From assembly GCA_036379295.1 (NCBI GenBank), contig DASVGY010000158.1, positions 1-25,792 on the forward strand: 25,792 nucleotides of DNA, in the 5' to 3' direction. The stretch's first letter is position 1. The number at the start of each line of letters is the position of its first letter. The notes below the pieces were generated by a model. That model worked only from the letters and a program-made list of their open reading frames with translations. It was not told the DNA's origin and ran no database searches. Positions 1-6,330 of this stretch are shown in pieces. This DNA comes from Pseudopedobacter sp036379295 (GTDB lineage: Bacteria; Bacteroidota; Bacteroidia; Sphingobacteriales; Sphingobacteriaceae). Made by a program: the position numbers and the translations under genes.

Positions 1-73
1 TGCTTGTAATACTAACCAAGCCTATTGGGCAGGTGTATTTAAGAAATTGAGCGTTTTAAAAAATAGGCACAAC

Positions 74-104
74 AAAAAAGCCATCACTTTTTGAGCGATG
101 GCTT
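74..104 (-). terminator. Rho-independent terminator of the cold-shock gene
   Basis: On the minus strand an 8-bp stem (AAGCCATC with GATGGCTT, plus-strand arms 78-85 and 97-104) is followed by a T run (plus-strand A tract 74-79). It lies about 35 bases past the stop codon of the minus-strand cold-shock gene, so it most likely ends that transcript. Confidence 0.85.
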
Positions 105-139
105 GATGACTTTAAATGTGATTATATTAAGATACCTGC

Positions 140-331
140 TTAAGCAAGTTTAACATTCACTGCATTTAATCCTTTTTTACCGTCTTGTAGGTCAAAGGTA
201 ACTTCGTCATTTTCTCTGATTTCGTCAACCAGACCCGAAACGTGTACAAAGTATTCTTTGTTTGTTCCGTCTTCTTTAATAAAACCAAATCCTTTGGTTG
301 AATTAAAGAACTTTACTGTTCCATTGTTCAT
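140..331 (-). CDS. Cold-shock domain protein (CspA family)
   Basis: A 63-residue single-domain cold-shock protein that binds single-stranded RNA and DNA and acts in the cytoplasm, usually as an RNA chaperone that melts secondary structure at low temperature. The sequence shows the two nucleic-acid-binding signatures in order: RNP1-like KGFGFIK at residues 13-19 and RNP2-like YFVHVSG at residues 27-33, where the usual FVH triad is present. Its length is close to the normal 65-70 residues. It is monocistronic, with its own terminator and a good TAnnTTTG promoter a short distance upstream. The short leader contrasts with the long thermosensing leader of E. coli cspA, so cold induction cannot be inferred. 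Several paralogues are usual in the phylum, so a specific symbol is not assigned. Confidence 0.95.
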   Translation of the reverse strand: MNNGTVKFFNSTKGFGFIKEDGTNKEYFVHVSGLVDEIRENDEVTFDLQDGKKGLNAVNVKLA

Positions 332-358
332 TGTATTGTATTCTAATTATTATTTAGG

Positions 359-366
359 CAAATGTA
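359..366 (-). promoter_or_regulatory. Probable -7 promoter element of the cold-shock gene
   Basis: The minus strand reads TACATTTG here, an exact match to the Bacteroidota primary sigma -7 consensus TAnnTTTG. Transcription would start about 4-7 bases downstream, giving a leader of roughly 20-25 bases. The -33 region is less clear (GTTT about 17 bases upstream). Confidence 0.65.
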
Positions 367-427
367 TAGATTTAAAATTAATAAACAGCATTATTTTAAT
401 TTTTTGATAATCAATAAATTATTAAAT

Positions 428-464
428 AAAAATGGCTGGTCTTTTTTAAAGGCCAGCCATTTTT
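428..464 (-). terminator. Strong Rho-independent terminator after the PUR-like gene
   Basis: A 17-base arm at 428-444 pairs with 448-464 with only one G-T wobble, around a 3-base loop. The core is GGCTGG/CCAGCC and there are A/T runs at both ends, so it could work in both directions. It sits 22 bases past the stop of the minus-strand PUR-like gene. Confidence 0.9.
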
Positions 465-485
465 ATTTATGCTGTTTTAATTGGG

Positions 486-806
486 CTAAAAAGAAAAATC
501 ATCATCCGCTTTTTCAACTACATGATCAGGATTAAACTCGTATTTTTTTTCAACAACCTCTTGGTGAGCTTTGATGTATTCTACCGTATCTGATAAGCCC
601 TCTGCAAATTTTTCAAAGTCTTCTTTGTAAAGAAAAATCTTGTGCTTAATAAAAACGCCGTCTTCCAGTCTTTTTTTGCTTTCGGTAATGGTTACATAAT
701 AATCATTAGATCTGGTTGCTTTTACATCAAAAAAGTAAGTTCTTTTTCCCGCCCTAACCTTTTTAGAATAAACTTCTTCTCTTTCTTTGTTATCGTAATC
801 TCCCAT
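486..806 (-). CDS. PUR-domain nucleic-acid-binding protein (DUF3276)
   Basis: A 106-residue protein of the DUF3276 family, which is related to eukaryotic PUR-alpha and the Borrelia regulator BpuR; such proteins bind single-stranded DNA and RNA. Visible features are the N-terminal VYSKKVRAGKRTYFFDVK stretch, an alternating strand pattern, and an acidic C-terminal tail (EKADDDFSF). The frame stays open upstream to 878, but the upstream residues are hydrophobic and unlike the family, and the conserved domain begins shortly after the ATG at 804-806 (MGDYDNKE), so that start is chosen. It lies 75 bases downstream of the ABC exporter stop on the same strand and may be partly cotranscribed with it. 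Which transcripts it binds cannot be told from sequence. Confidence 0.85.
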   Translation of the reverse strand: MGDYDNKEREEVYSKKVRAGKRTYFFDVKATRSNDYYVTITESKKRLEDGVFIKHKIFLYKEDFEKFAEGLSDTVEYIKAHQEVVEKKYEFNPDHVVEKADDDFSF

Positions 807-881
807 TGATGTGTTGTAGTTAAAATTTGATGAGTAAATAAAGAAAGAAATAATTAAAGTTCCAAATAATACGGGCATTCT

Positions 882-2669
882 TTAAGATAATTGTTCTTCT
901 TCTAGCAACTGCTTCTCGTACAATTCAAAATAAACACCTTTTTTTGCCATTAACTCGGTATGGTTTCCGTGTTCGGCAATCTCGCCATCTTCTAACACCA
1001 ATATTTTATTGGCGTTTTTAATCGTTGAAACGCGGTGAGCAATCAGTATGCTGGTTTTATCTTTCATCACCTTACCCAAATTGGTTAAAATTTCTTCTTC
1101 GGTTTTGGTGTCTACCGCAGATAAACAATCGTCAAAAATTAAAATCTCGGGTGCTTTAATAATTGCTCTGGCTATAGAAATGCGCTGTTTTTGCCCGCCC
1201 GATAAGGTAATTCCTCGTTCGCCTATATAGGTTTCAAACTTTTTATCAAAAGCCATAATATTTTGGTAAACCGCAGCGTTTTTTGCTGCGGTTTCAACCT
1301 GGTTCATGTCTAATTCATCTAAACCGAAGGCAATATTTCTGGCAATGGTATCCGAAAAAAGAAAAACCTCTTGCGGTACAAAGCCTGTTTTGCTACGGTA
1401 GGCTGCTAAATTAATATGTTGGATATTTTGGCCATCAATTTCAATACTTCCTTGGTCAACATCATACATCCGCATCATCAGGTTGGCAATGGTTGATTTT
1501 CCAGAACCTGTTCTGCCAATAATTGCCAAAAGCTCGCCCTTTTTTATCTCAAACGAAACGTTTTTCAAAGCCTTAATTCCGGTATCCGGATAGGTGAAAC
1601 TTACGTTCTCAAATTTAATATCGCCTTTTACATATAATGGGTTAGGATTTGGATTTAGAATTTCTGGCTGGGTTTTTAAAAATTCATTTATTCTTTTTTG
1701 CGATGCGGCGGCCCTTTGCACTAAGGATGTTACCCAACCTAAAGAGGTTACAGGAAAGGTCAATTGTGTAACATATACAATAAATTCGGCAATATTTCCA
1801 GAGCTAATTTTGCCCGCCATTACCTGCAAGCCACCAATATAAACCGTAATAATGGTGCTTAAACCCACCATTAAGAGCATTATCGGGTAAAAATAGGCTT
1901 GCACTTTCACTAACGACAATGATTCCTGCTTGTATTCTTCGCTTTGGTGCTCAAACCCTTGCCGTATAAAATCTTCTTTCACGTAAGATTTTACCACCCT
2001 AATCCCCGAAAAGGTTTCCTGCACAAAAGAAGACAGCGTACTTAGCCTTTTTTGAATTTGTTCACTTTTTTGGTGGATAATGCTATTTACATAATAAATG
2101 GTAATGGCCAACAAGGGTAACGGTACCAAGCTGTAAACAGCTAGTTTTAGGTTTACGTTTACCATGGCTACAATAGTTAAAACAAATAGCACAAAGGTAT
2201 TAATGGTGTACATAATAGCAGGCCCCACGTACATCCGCACCCGGCTAACATCCTCGGTAACGCGGTTCATCAAATCGCCGGTATTATTTCGCCTGTAAAA
2301 TGCCAGAGAAAGCTCTTGGTAATGTTGGTAAATCTCGTTTTTTAAATCAAACTCTATATGCCTAGATGTTAAAATGATGGTTTGCCGCATAAAAAATAAA
2401 AACAACCCGCGGATAATAGCCAGCAAAATTACCAGCCCGCCAAAAAGCAAAAGGCTACTCGCAAAAATGTCGTAAATTAAACTTTGCTTGTTAAAACCAT
2501 CAAAAAGGCGGTAAAGTGCTATATTTTCTTTCACCAAATCAAAAGCAATTCTGATGATTTGCGCAGGTAATACGGCAAAAAAATTAGATATAATTACAAA
2601 TAGCGCTCCGGGTAAAAGCTGCCACTTGTATTTATAGAAAAACTTATTTAAATACGCTAGTTCTTTCAT
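882..2669 (-). CDS. MsbA-type ABC exporter half-transporter (fused TMD-NBD)
   Basis: A 595-residue inner-membrane exporter with an N-terminal six-helix transmembrane domain (about residues 15-315) followed by a nucleotide-binding domain (about 350-585). The NBD shows Walker A GRTGSGKST at 385-393, the signature LSGGQ at 489-493, Walker B ILIFDD at 509-514 and the switch histidine at 545. Lipid or drug export is the usual role of the family; the substrate cannot be read from the sequence. The residue after the Walker B aspartate is Asp514 instead of the usual catalytic Glu, as in the degenerate subunit of heterodimeric exporters, yet no partner gene is adjacent. The ATG at 2667-2669 follows a good promoter. 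The PUR-like gene lies downstream on the same strand. Confidence 0.9.
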   Translation of the reverse strand: MKELAYLNKFFYKYKWQLLPGALFVIISNFFAVLPAQIIRIAFDLVKENIALYRLFDGFNKQSLIYDIFASSLLLFGGLVILLAIIRGLFLFFMRQTIILTSRHIEFDLKNEIYQHYQELSLAFYRRNNTGDLMNRVTEDVSRVRMYVGPAIMYTINTFVLFVLTIVAMVNVNLKLAVYSLVPLPLLAITIYYVNSIIHQKSEQIQKRLSTLSSFVQETFSGIRVVKSYVKEDFIRQGFEHQSEEYKQESLSLVKVQAYFYPIMLLMVGLSTIITVYIGGLQVMAGKISSGNIAEFIVYVTQLTFPVTSLGWVTSLVQRAAASQKRINEFLKTQPEILNPNPNPLYVKGDIKFENVSFTYPDTGIKALKNVSFEIKKGELLAIIGRTGSGKSTIANLMMRMYDVDQGSIEIDGQNIQHINLAAYRSKTGFVPQEVFLFSDTIARNIAFGLDELDMNQVETAAKNAAVYQNIMAFDKKFETYIGERGITLSGGQKQRISIARAIIKAPEILIFDDCLSAVDTKTEEEILTNLGKVMKDKTSILIAHRVSTIKNANKILVLEDGEIAEHGNHTELMAKKGVYFELYEKQLLEEEQLS

Positions 2670-2679
2670 TTATTAGGCA

Positions 2680-2687
2680 CAAATGTA
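2680..2687 (-). promoter_or_regulatory. Probable -7 promoter element of the ABC exporter gene
   Basis: The minus strand reads TACATTTG, matching TAnnTTTG exactly. The final G is only 10 bases before the ATG, so the predicted leader is under about 8 bases. The flanking sequence (ATACATTTG then CCTAA) is nearly the same as at the cold-shock promoter at 359-366. Confidence 0.6.
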
Positions 2688-2830
2688 TGATTTTGTTGTT
2701 TCTTAACCTCATAGTAATAAAAACAAGTTTAAACATGAGTATAAGAGCAGCACCTCTGTTTTTGTTTGCTTAATTTCTGATTTGTTGATTTATATAACGG
2801 CTGAATTTATAGAAACGATACCTATTTTGG

Positions 2831-2955
2831 GCGTTTCCCTTGCCTTTAGCTCATGGCCATTTCACGGGTCGGGCTTTACGTTCAAATCTTTTTGCTGCAT
2901 CCGCCGCCGCCTTCCGCTGCGCTGCAAAAAGGATTTCCACTGCAATCCCTAACGC
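2831..2955 (+). repeat. Structured intergenic repeat element (GGGCG...CGC hairpin type)
   Basis: A G+C-rich island in AT-rich DNA. Closing arms GCGTT (2831-2835) and AACGC (2951-2955) enclose a palindrome ATGGCCAT (2853-2860), a conserved-looking GGGTCGGGCTTTACG stretch (2866-2880) and a central hairpin in which AATCTTTTTGC (2885-2895) pairs with GCAAAAAGGATT (2924-2935). From memory of Bacteroidota genomes, interspersed elements with this GGGTCGGGCTTT ... AAGGAT...CC...AATCCCT..ACGC layout recur many times per genome. Whether it is a REP/MITE-like DNA element or a structured RNA such as the Flavo-1 motif cannot be settled here. Only one copy lies in this window. Confidence 0.6.
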
Positions 2956-3112
2956 AAAAAAAATAAAAAGGCCACGCATAGCCAACCTAGCACTTTTGTA
3001 AATATCTGTTTTAACAATAAAATAGCTGGACAAGATTTGCTAAAAACAACCCCTCTTGCCTAAAAACACCTCAGCTTTTACAATTGCCACGCCGCTATTT
3101 CAAAAAAAAAGC

Positions 3113-3120
3113 TACTTTTG
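3113..3120 (+). promoter_or_regulatory. Probable -7 promoter element of leucine dehydrogenase
   Basis: TACTTTTG matches TAnnTTTG exactly. The expected start is near 3124-3127, giving a leader of about 20 bases before the ATG at 3144. The leader contains an ATG directly followed by TAA (3128-3133), out of frame with the gene. Confidence 0.6.
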
Positions 3121-3143
3121 CGCAGAAATGTAACCATATCGCT

Positions 3144-4232
3144 ATGTCATCAATTCAATTAGAAGAGAACTCTGTATTTAATCAAATGGGCGCCTTTGGG
3201 CATCAAAAGGTGGTTTTTTGTAAAGATGATGATACTGGTTTGCGGGCAATTATAGCAATTCATGATACTACACTAGGCCCGGCAATTGGTGGTACGCGAA
3301 TGTGGTCATACACTACCGAAGCCGAAGCTTTGTATGATGTTTTACGTTTATCACAAGCCATGACTTATAAAGCGGCCATTACAGGTTTAAACCTTGGCGG
3401 CGGTAAAGGCGTAATTATTGGCGATAGCCGTACCGATAAATCTGAGGCTTTAATGCGCAGGTATGGCAGGTTCATTGAAAACTTAAATGGATCTTTTATA
3501 ACTGCCGAAGAGGTGGGCACAGGCACTAAAGATATGGAGTACATCCGTATGGAAACCAAATATGTTACCGGCGTTCCCGAATCCATCGGCGGAAGCGGCG
3601 ACCCATCCCCGGTAACGGCAAAAGGGGTTTTTATGGGCATAAAAGCATCCGTAAAAGAACTTTTTGGTACGGATAGCTTGGCCGGGAGAACAGTTGCCGT
3701 ACAAGGAACAGGCCACGTAGGCGAACACTTGGTAAGTTTGCTACGCCAAGAAAATGCTAAGGTTTATGTGAGCGACATTAACGAGGAAGGTTTACGCAGA
3801 GTAGCAAAAATGTATGGTGCAGAAGTGGTAAACAACAATAATTTATTTGATTTAGATTTTGATATTTATGCGCCTTGCGCTTTAGGTGCCACCGTAAATT
3901 CTGAAACCATTGCAAAAATGAAATGTGGCATTATTGCAGGTTCTGCAAATAACCAATTGGCAGATGAAAAGGCCGATGGACAATTGCTTTTAGAAAAAGG
4001 AATTTTGTTTGCGCCAGATTACTTGATTAATGCCGGGGGCCTAATTAATTGCTATTCTGAAATGGCGGGCTACAGTAAAAAAAGAACCATGCAATTGGCA
4101 GAAAATATTTACGAAGCAACACGTAGCGTTCTTAAAAAATCAAAAGCGGATAATATTCCAACAAATATTGCGGCCAATAAAATAGCAGAAAAAAGAATTG
4201 CAGATATAAAGAAAATAAAAGCAAGTTTTTAG
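3144..4232 (+). CDS. Leucine dehydrogenase (Glu/Leu/Phe/Val dehydrogenase family)
   Basis: A 362-residue NAD-dependent amino-acid dehydrogenase that reversibly deaminates leucine, valine and isoleucine to branched 2-oxo acids and ammonium in the cytoplasm. The N-terminal catalytic domain shows GPAIGGTRMW and GLNLGGGKGVI with the catalytic lysine region, followed by a Rossmann domain with GTGHVGEHL. The length matches leucine dehydrogenases (about 360) rather than glutamate dehydrogenases (about 450). The frame is open from 3084, but that segment is Lys/Arg-rich and overlaps the promoter, so the ATG at 3144 (MSSIQLEEN) is chosen. In Bacteroidota this gene often precedes nusB, as here, with a 214-base gap. 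It may supply branched precursors for iso-fatty acids, which is inference. Confidence 0.9.
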   Translation: MSSIQLEENSVFNQMGAFGHQKVVFCKDDDTGLRAIIAIHDTTLGPAIGGTRMWSYTTEAEALYDVLRLSQAMTYKAAITGLNLGGGKGVIIGDSRTDKSEALMRRYGRFIENLNGSFITAEEVGTGTKDMEYIRMETKYVTGVPESIGGSGDPSPVTAKGVFMGIKASVKELFGTDSLAGRTVAVQGTGHVGEHLVSLLRQENAKVYVSDINEEGLRRVAKMYGAEVVNNNNLFDLDFDIYAPCALGATVNSETIAKMKCGIIAGSANNQLADEKADGQLLLEKGILFAPDYLINAGGLINCYSEMAGYSKKRTMQLAENIYEATRSVLKKSKADNIPTNIAANKIAEKRIADIKKIKASF

Positions 4233-4300
4233 GGGTTGGAGTCGGCGGACGAAAGTCAGCAGTTTGGGTTGATAGTAGGAGTGGAAAGACAAACATGAAT

Positions 4301-4398
4301 AACCCAGCCTACAGGCAACCGACTGAAAACCTCGGACAAACGACAAACAAAACCGAGTAAACCAGCCTGCGGGCAACGGACAGAAAATCTCGGAGAAA
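4301..4398. repeat. Pair of 40-base imperfect direct repeats (CGGAC-rich)
   Basis: Positions 4301-4340 and 4359-4398 match at 33 of 40 bases with a period of 58. Each unit carries CCAGCCT-GGCAAC, a short GCC/GGC hairpin, then a CTCGGA motif followed by AAA. The preceding bases 4238-4290 (GTCGGCGGACGAAAGTC and on) look like more degenerate sequence of the same kind. It lies between leucine dehydrogenase and nusB. Confidence 0.7.
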
Positions 4399-4446
4399 AA
4401 TAAAAAATAAATATAACCGGCTAAAAAAGCCAAATCGTTCTTTAAA

Positions 4447-5388
4447 ATGTTAAACAGAAGACATCTAAGGGTTAAGGTAATGCAAGTGATTTATGCATTT
4501 CAACAATCAGAAGTAAAAGACATTAAACAACATGAAAAAAATCTTTTAGCCAGTGTGGATAAGGTTTTCGAGATGTATGTAAGCCTTTTGGCTTTAATTG
4601 TTGATGTAGCGCAATATGCCGAAACAGATGCCATAGAAAGAGCCAATAAGCACCTGCCCTCTGAAGATGATTTAAATGCCAATTTAAAAATTTTGGATAA
4701 TCGCTTTATAAAGCTTTTACTGGCCAATAATGCATATCTCGATGCAGTAAAAAAATATAAAATCTCTTGGAATTTCGACCCCGAGCTGGCAAGATCTTTA
4801 TTTGTAAACCTGAAAGCTAGCGAAGAGTATAAAGCCTATTTGGCAAAAACGGATGATGATTTGCACAGCGACAAGGATCTGATAAAATTTATTTTTAAAA
4901 AAGTTATTCTAAAATCAACTTTAGCACAGCAGGCGCTGGAAGAAAAACACATCAATTGGCAGGTAGATCAAGATGTGTTGCAGGCCATGATTGCGAAAAC
5001 CCTAAAAAACTTTTCCTCAGAAACCGGCGAGCAAAAGCTGGCACAAATTAGCGCAAATTGGGATGAAGACCGCGAATTTATTTTGGATCTTTTTCAAAAA
5101 ACCATAGCCTATGATGCTGCTTTTCAAGAATTAATTGGTAGCAAAACAAAAAATTGGGAAGCAGACCGTATTGCAATGATGGATGTTATCTTAATGAAGA
5201 TGGCTCTTGCAGAGCTGCTTTATTTTACCAGTATCCCTGTTAAGGTAACCATCAATGAATACCTTGAGTTAGCCAAAGAGTTTAGCACCCCAAAAAGTAA
5301 CTCTTTTATTAACGGAATTTTAGATAAAATTTTAGACGATTTGAAAGAACAAGGCAAAATTAGGAAATACGGCAGAGGCTTGTTATAA
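4447..5388 (+). CDS. nusB: Transcription antitermination factor NusB (long Bacteroidota form)
   Basis: A 313-residue NusB, which with NusE (S10) binds boxA RNA in rRNA leaders and lets RNA polymerase read through terminators. The start MLNRRHLRVKVMQVIYAFQQ is the typical N-terminal helix with RxxAxQxLY-like spacing. The canonical helical NusB core is at the C-terminus (about residues 200-305: NWEADRIAMMDVILMKMALAEL followed by VTINEYLELAKEFS and FINGILDKIL). E. coli NusB has 139 residues; the roughly 150 additional helical residues in the middle are usual in this phylum. It begins a plus-strand series with the DUF1573 lipoprotein and yajC, an order conserved in Bacteroidota. Confidence 0.92.
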   Translation: MLNRRHLRVKVMQVIYAFQQSEVKDIKQHEKNLLASVDKVFEMYVSLLALIVDVAQYAETDAIERANKHLPSEDDLNANLKILDNRFIKLLLANNAYLDAVKKYKISWNFDPELARSLFVNLKASEEYKAYLAKTDDDLHSDKDLIKFIFKKVILKSTLAQQALEEKHINWQVDQDVLQAMIAKTLKNFSSETGEQKLAQISANWDEDREFILDLFQKTIAYDAAFQELIGSKTKNWEADRIAMMDVILMKMALAELLYFTSIPVKVTINEYLELAKEFSTPKSNSFINGILDKILDDLKEQGKIRKYGRGLL

Positions 5389-5483
5389 AAAACTTATTGT
5401 GCTACTTAAAAGCCAATTGCTTAGAAATAAACTTTTTGATTATTTTTAGCCGTCTGAATTTTAAAAAAAAATAATATTAGAAA

Positions 5484-5912
5484 ATGAAAAAAATACTTTT
5501 AGGCTTAATAGCAATCGTTTTGGTGAGTGCATGTAACAACACCAATATAAAAAACGAGGCCGCCGGAGATTCATCCGTGGTAGCGGTTGACCCCGCAACA
5601 GCGCCAGTGATTAAATTTGAAAAAGAAGTTTACGAATTTGGTAAAATTAAGCAGGGCGAAAGCGTTTCTTACAATTTTAAGTTTGTGAACACAGGCAAAT
5701 CGCCATTAATTATTAAAGAGGCTTATGCTACTTGCGGTTGCACAGTGCCAGAAGTTTCCAAAGACCCAATTCAGCCCGGCGCATCAAGTGTTGTAAAAGT
5801 TACATTTAACAGTAAAGGCAAAGAGGGTTTGCAGGATAAAGTAGTTACCTTGGTAGGCAATACCATTCCTCAAAATACCGAGGTGCATTTAATTGGAGAA
5901 GTTATTAAGTAA
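5484..5912 (+). CDS. DUF1573 family lipoprotein
   Basis: A 142-residue predicted lipoprotein. A short basic start and hydrophobic stretch lead to a lipobox VSAC with Cys17 as the lipidated residue. A Ser/Asn/Ala-rich linker follows, then a single beta-sandwich DUF1573 domain (about residues 45-140) with the family features FEKEVYEFGKIKQGE, FKFVNTGKSPLIIKEAYATCGCTVP and VTFNSKGKEG. The paired cysteines in TCGCT are typical of the family. The function is unknown; the fold resembles immunoglobulin-like ASH/MSP domains. It lies 95 bases after nusB and 15 bases before yajC, the usual neighbourhood in the phylum, which suggests an envelope role but does not prove one. Confidence 0.85.
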   Translation: MKKILLGLIAIVLVSACNNTNIKNEAAGDSSVVAVDPATAPVIKFEKEVYEFGKIKQGESVSYNFKFVNTGKSPLIIKEAYATCGCTVPEVSKDPIQPGASSVVKVTFNSKGKEGLQDKVVTLVGNTIPQNTEVHLIGEVIK

Positions 5913-5927
5913 ATAAATTAGATAAGT

Positions 5928-6227
5928 ATGTTAAATTTTGTTTTGTTACAAATCCCGAGTGAAGTCATGAATTTTTTGCCCATGATTTTGATAGTGGTTG
6001 TGTTTTATTTTTTCATGATTAGGCCACAGATGAAAAAAGCTAAAGACCACAAAAAGTTTATTGCCGAATTAAAAAAAGGCGACAAAATTATTACCACTGC
6101 AGGCATACACGGTAAAATTGCCGATATGAACGAAACTACCATTTTGGTAGAAACAGAGGGCGGCGGTAAAATTAGGTTTGATAAGGCTGCGGTTTCTTTA
6201 GATTCATCTAAAACGTTAAACGCTTAA
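5928..6227 (+). CDS. yajC: Sec translocon accessory protein YajC
   Basis: A 99-residue inner-membrane protein, part of the SecDF-YajC complex that assists protein export through SecYEG. It has one transmembrane helix (about residues 14-32, FLPMILIVVVFYFFMIRP) followed directly by the family signature RPQMKKAKDHKKF and a small cytoplasmic domain with the KGDKIITTAGIHGKI motif. The length is normal. It lies 15 bases after the DUF1573 lipoprotein and is followed at once by a strong terminator, so it ends the nusB-side transcript. Confidence 0.95.
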   Translation: MLNFVLLQIPSEVMNFLPMILIVVVFYFFMIRPQMKKAKDHKKFIAELKKGDKIITTAGIHGKIADMNETTILVETEGGGKIRFDKAAVSLDSSKTLNA

Positions 6228-6247
6228 GCGCTGTTTCAAAATATAGG

Positions 6248-6282
6248 AATGCCGTTTTTGAATAAAAGCGGCATTTTTTTTT
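6248..6282 (+). terminator. Rho-independent terminator after yajC
   Basis: A 12-bp stem (6248-6259 with 6264-6275, one wobble), a 4-base loop GAAT, then a T run to 6282. It separates the nusB-DUF1573-yajC unit from ybbR. Confidence 0.93.
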
Positions 6283-6313
6283 ATTTTTACTTTGACCGTC
6301 AGATTCTTTTTTT

Positions 6314-6320
6314 GGAGGTG
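6314..6320 (+). promoter_or_regulatory. Strong Shine-Dalgarno-like site before ybbR
   Basis: GGAGGTG lies 10 bases before the ATG of the YbbR protein. Other gene starts in this window have A-rich leaders without such a site, in line with the low use of Shine-Dalgarno pairing in Bacteroidota, so this one stands out. Confidence 0.55.
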
Positions 6321-6330
6321 AGCAATTAAA

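Larger units (their letters stand above)
2670..3143. other. 474-base intergenic region between divergent genes
   Basis: No convincing gene is present. The region holds the exporter promoter at its left end, a structured repeat element (2831-2955) in the middle, and the leucine dehydrogenase promoter at its right end. A 60-codon open frame on the minus strand (2851-3033) runs across the structured element; its Ala/Arg/Lys-rich composition follows from the hairpin sequence and it is not believed to be a gene. The segment 2688-2830 is AT-rich and shows nothing recognisable. Confidence 0.75.

Noticed and set aside
1..94. Possible 3' ends of a plus-strand gene at the left edge
   Set aside because: Two frames are open from the edge (stops near 50 and 94) but both are too short to judge and one would run into the terminator hairpin of the cold-shock gene.
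807..878. N-terminal extension of the PUR-like protein
   Set aside because: The 24 extra residues are hydrophobic and unlike the family; the conserved start is at 806.
2851..3033. 60-codon minus-strand open frame across the intergenic element
   Set aside because: It coincides with the hairpin repeat; Ala/Arg/Lys-rich composition follows from the GC-rich structure and no family resemblance or leader is seen.
3084..3143. 20-residue N-terminal extension of leucine dehydrogenase
   Set aside because: It covers the predicted promoter and is Lys/Arg-rich; the family starts near MSSIQLEEN.
4140..4433. 97-codon minus-strand open frame over the leucine dehydrogenase end and the repeat region
   Set aside because: Antisense to the conserved dehydrogenase C-terminus and to degenerate repeats; no coding features.
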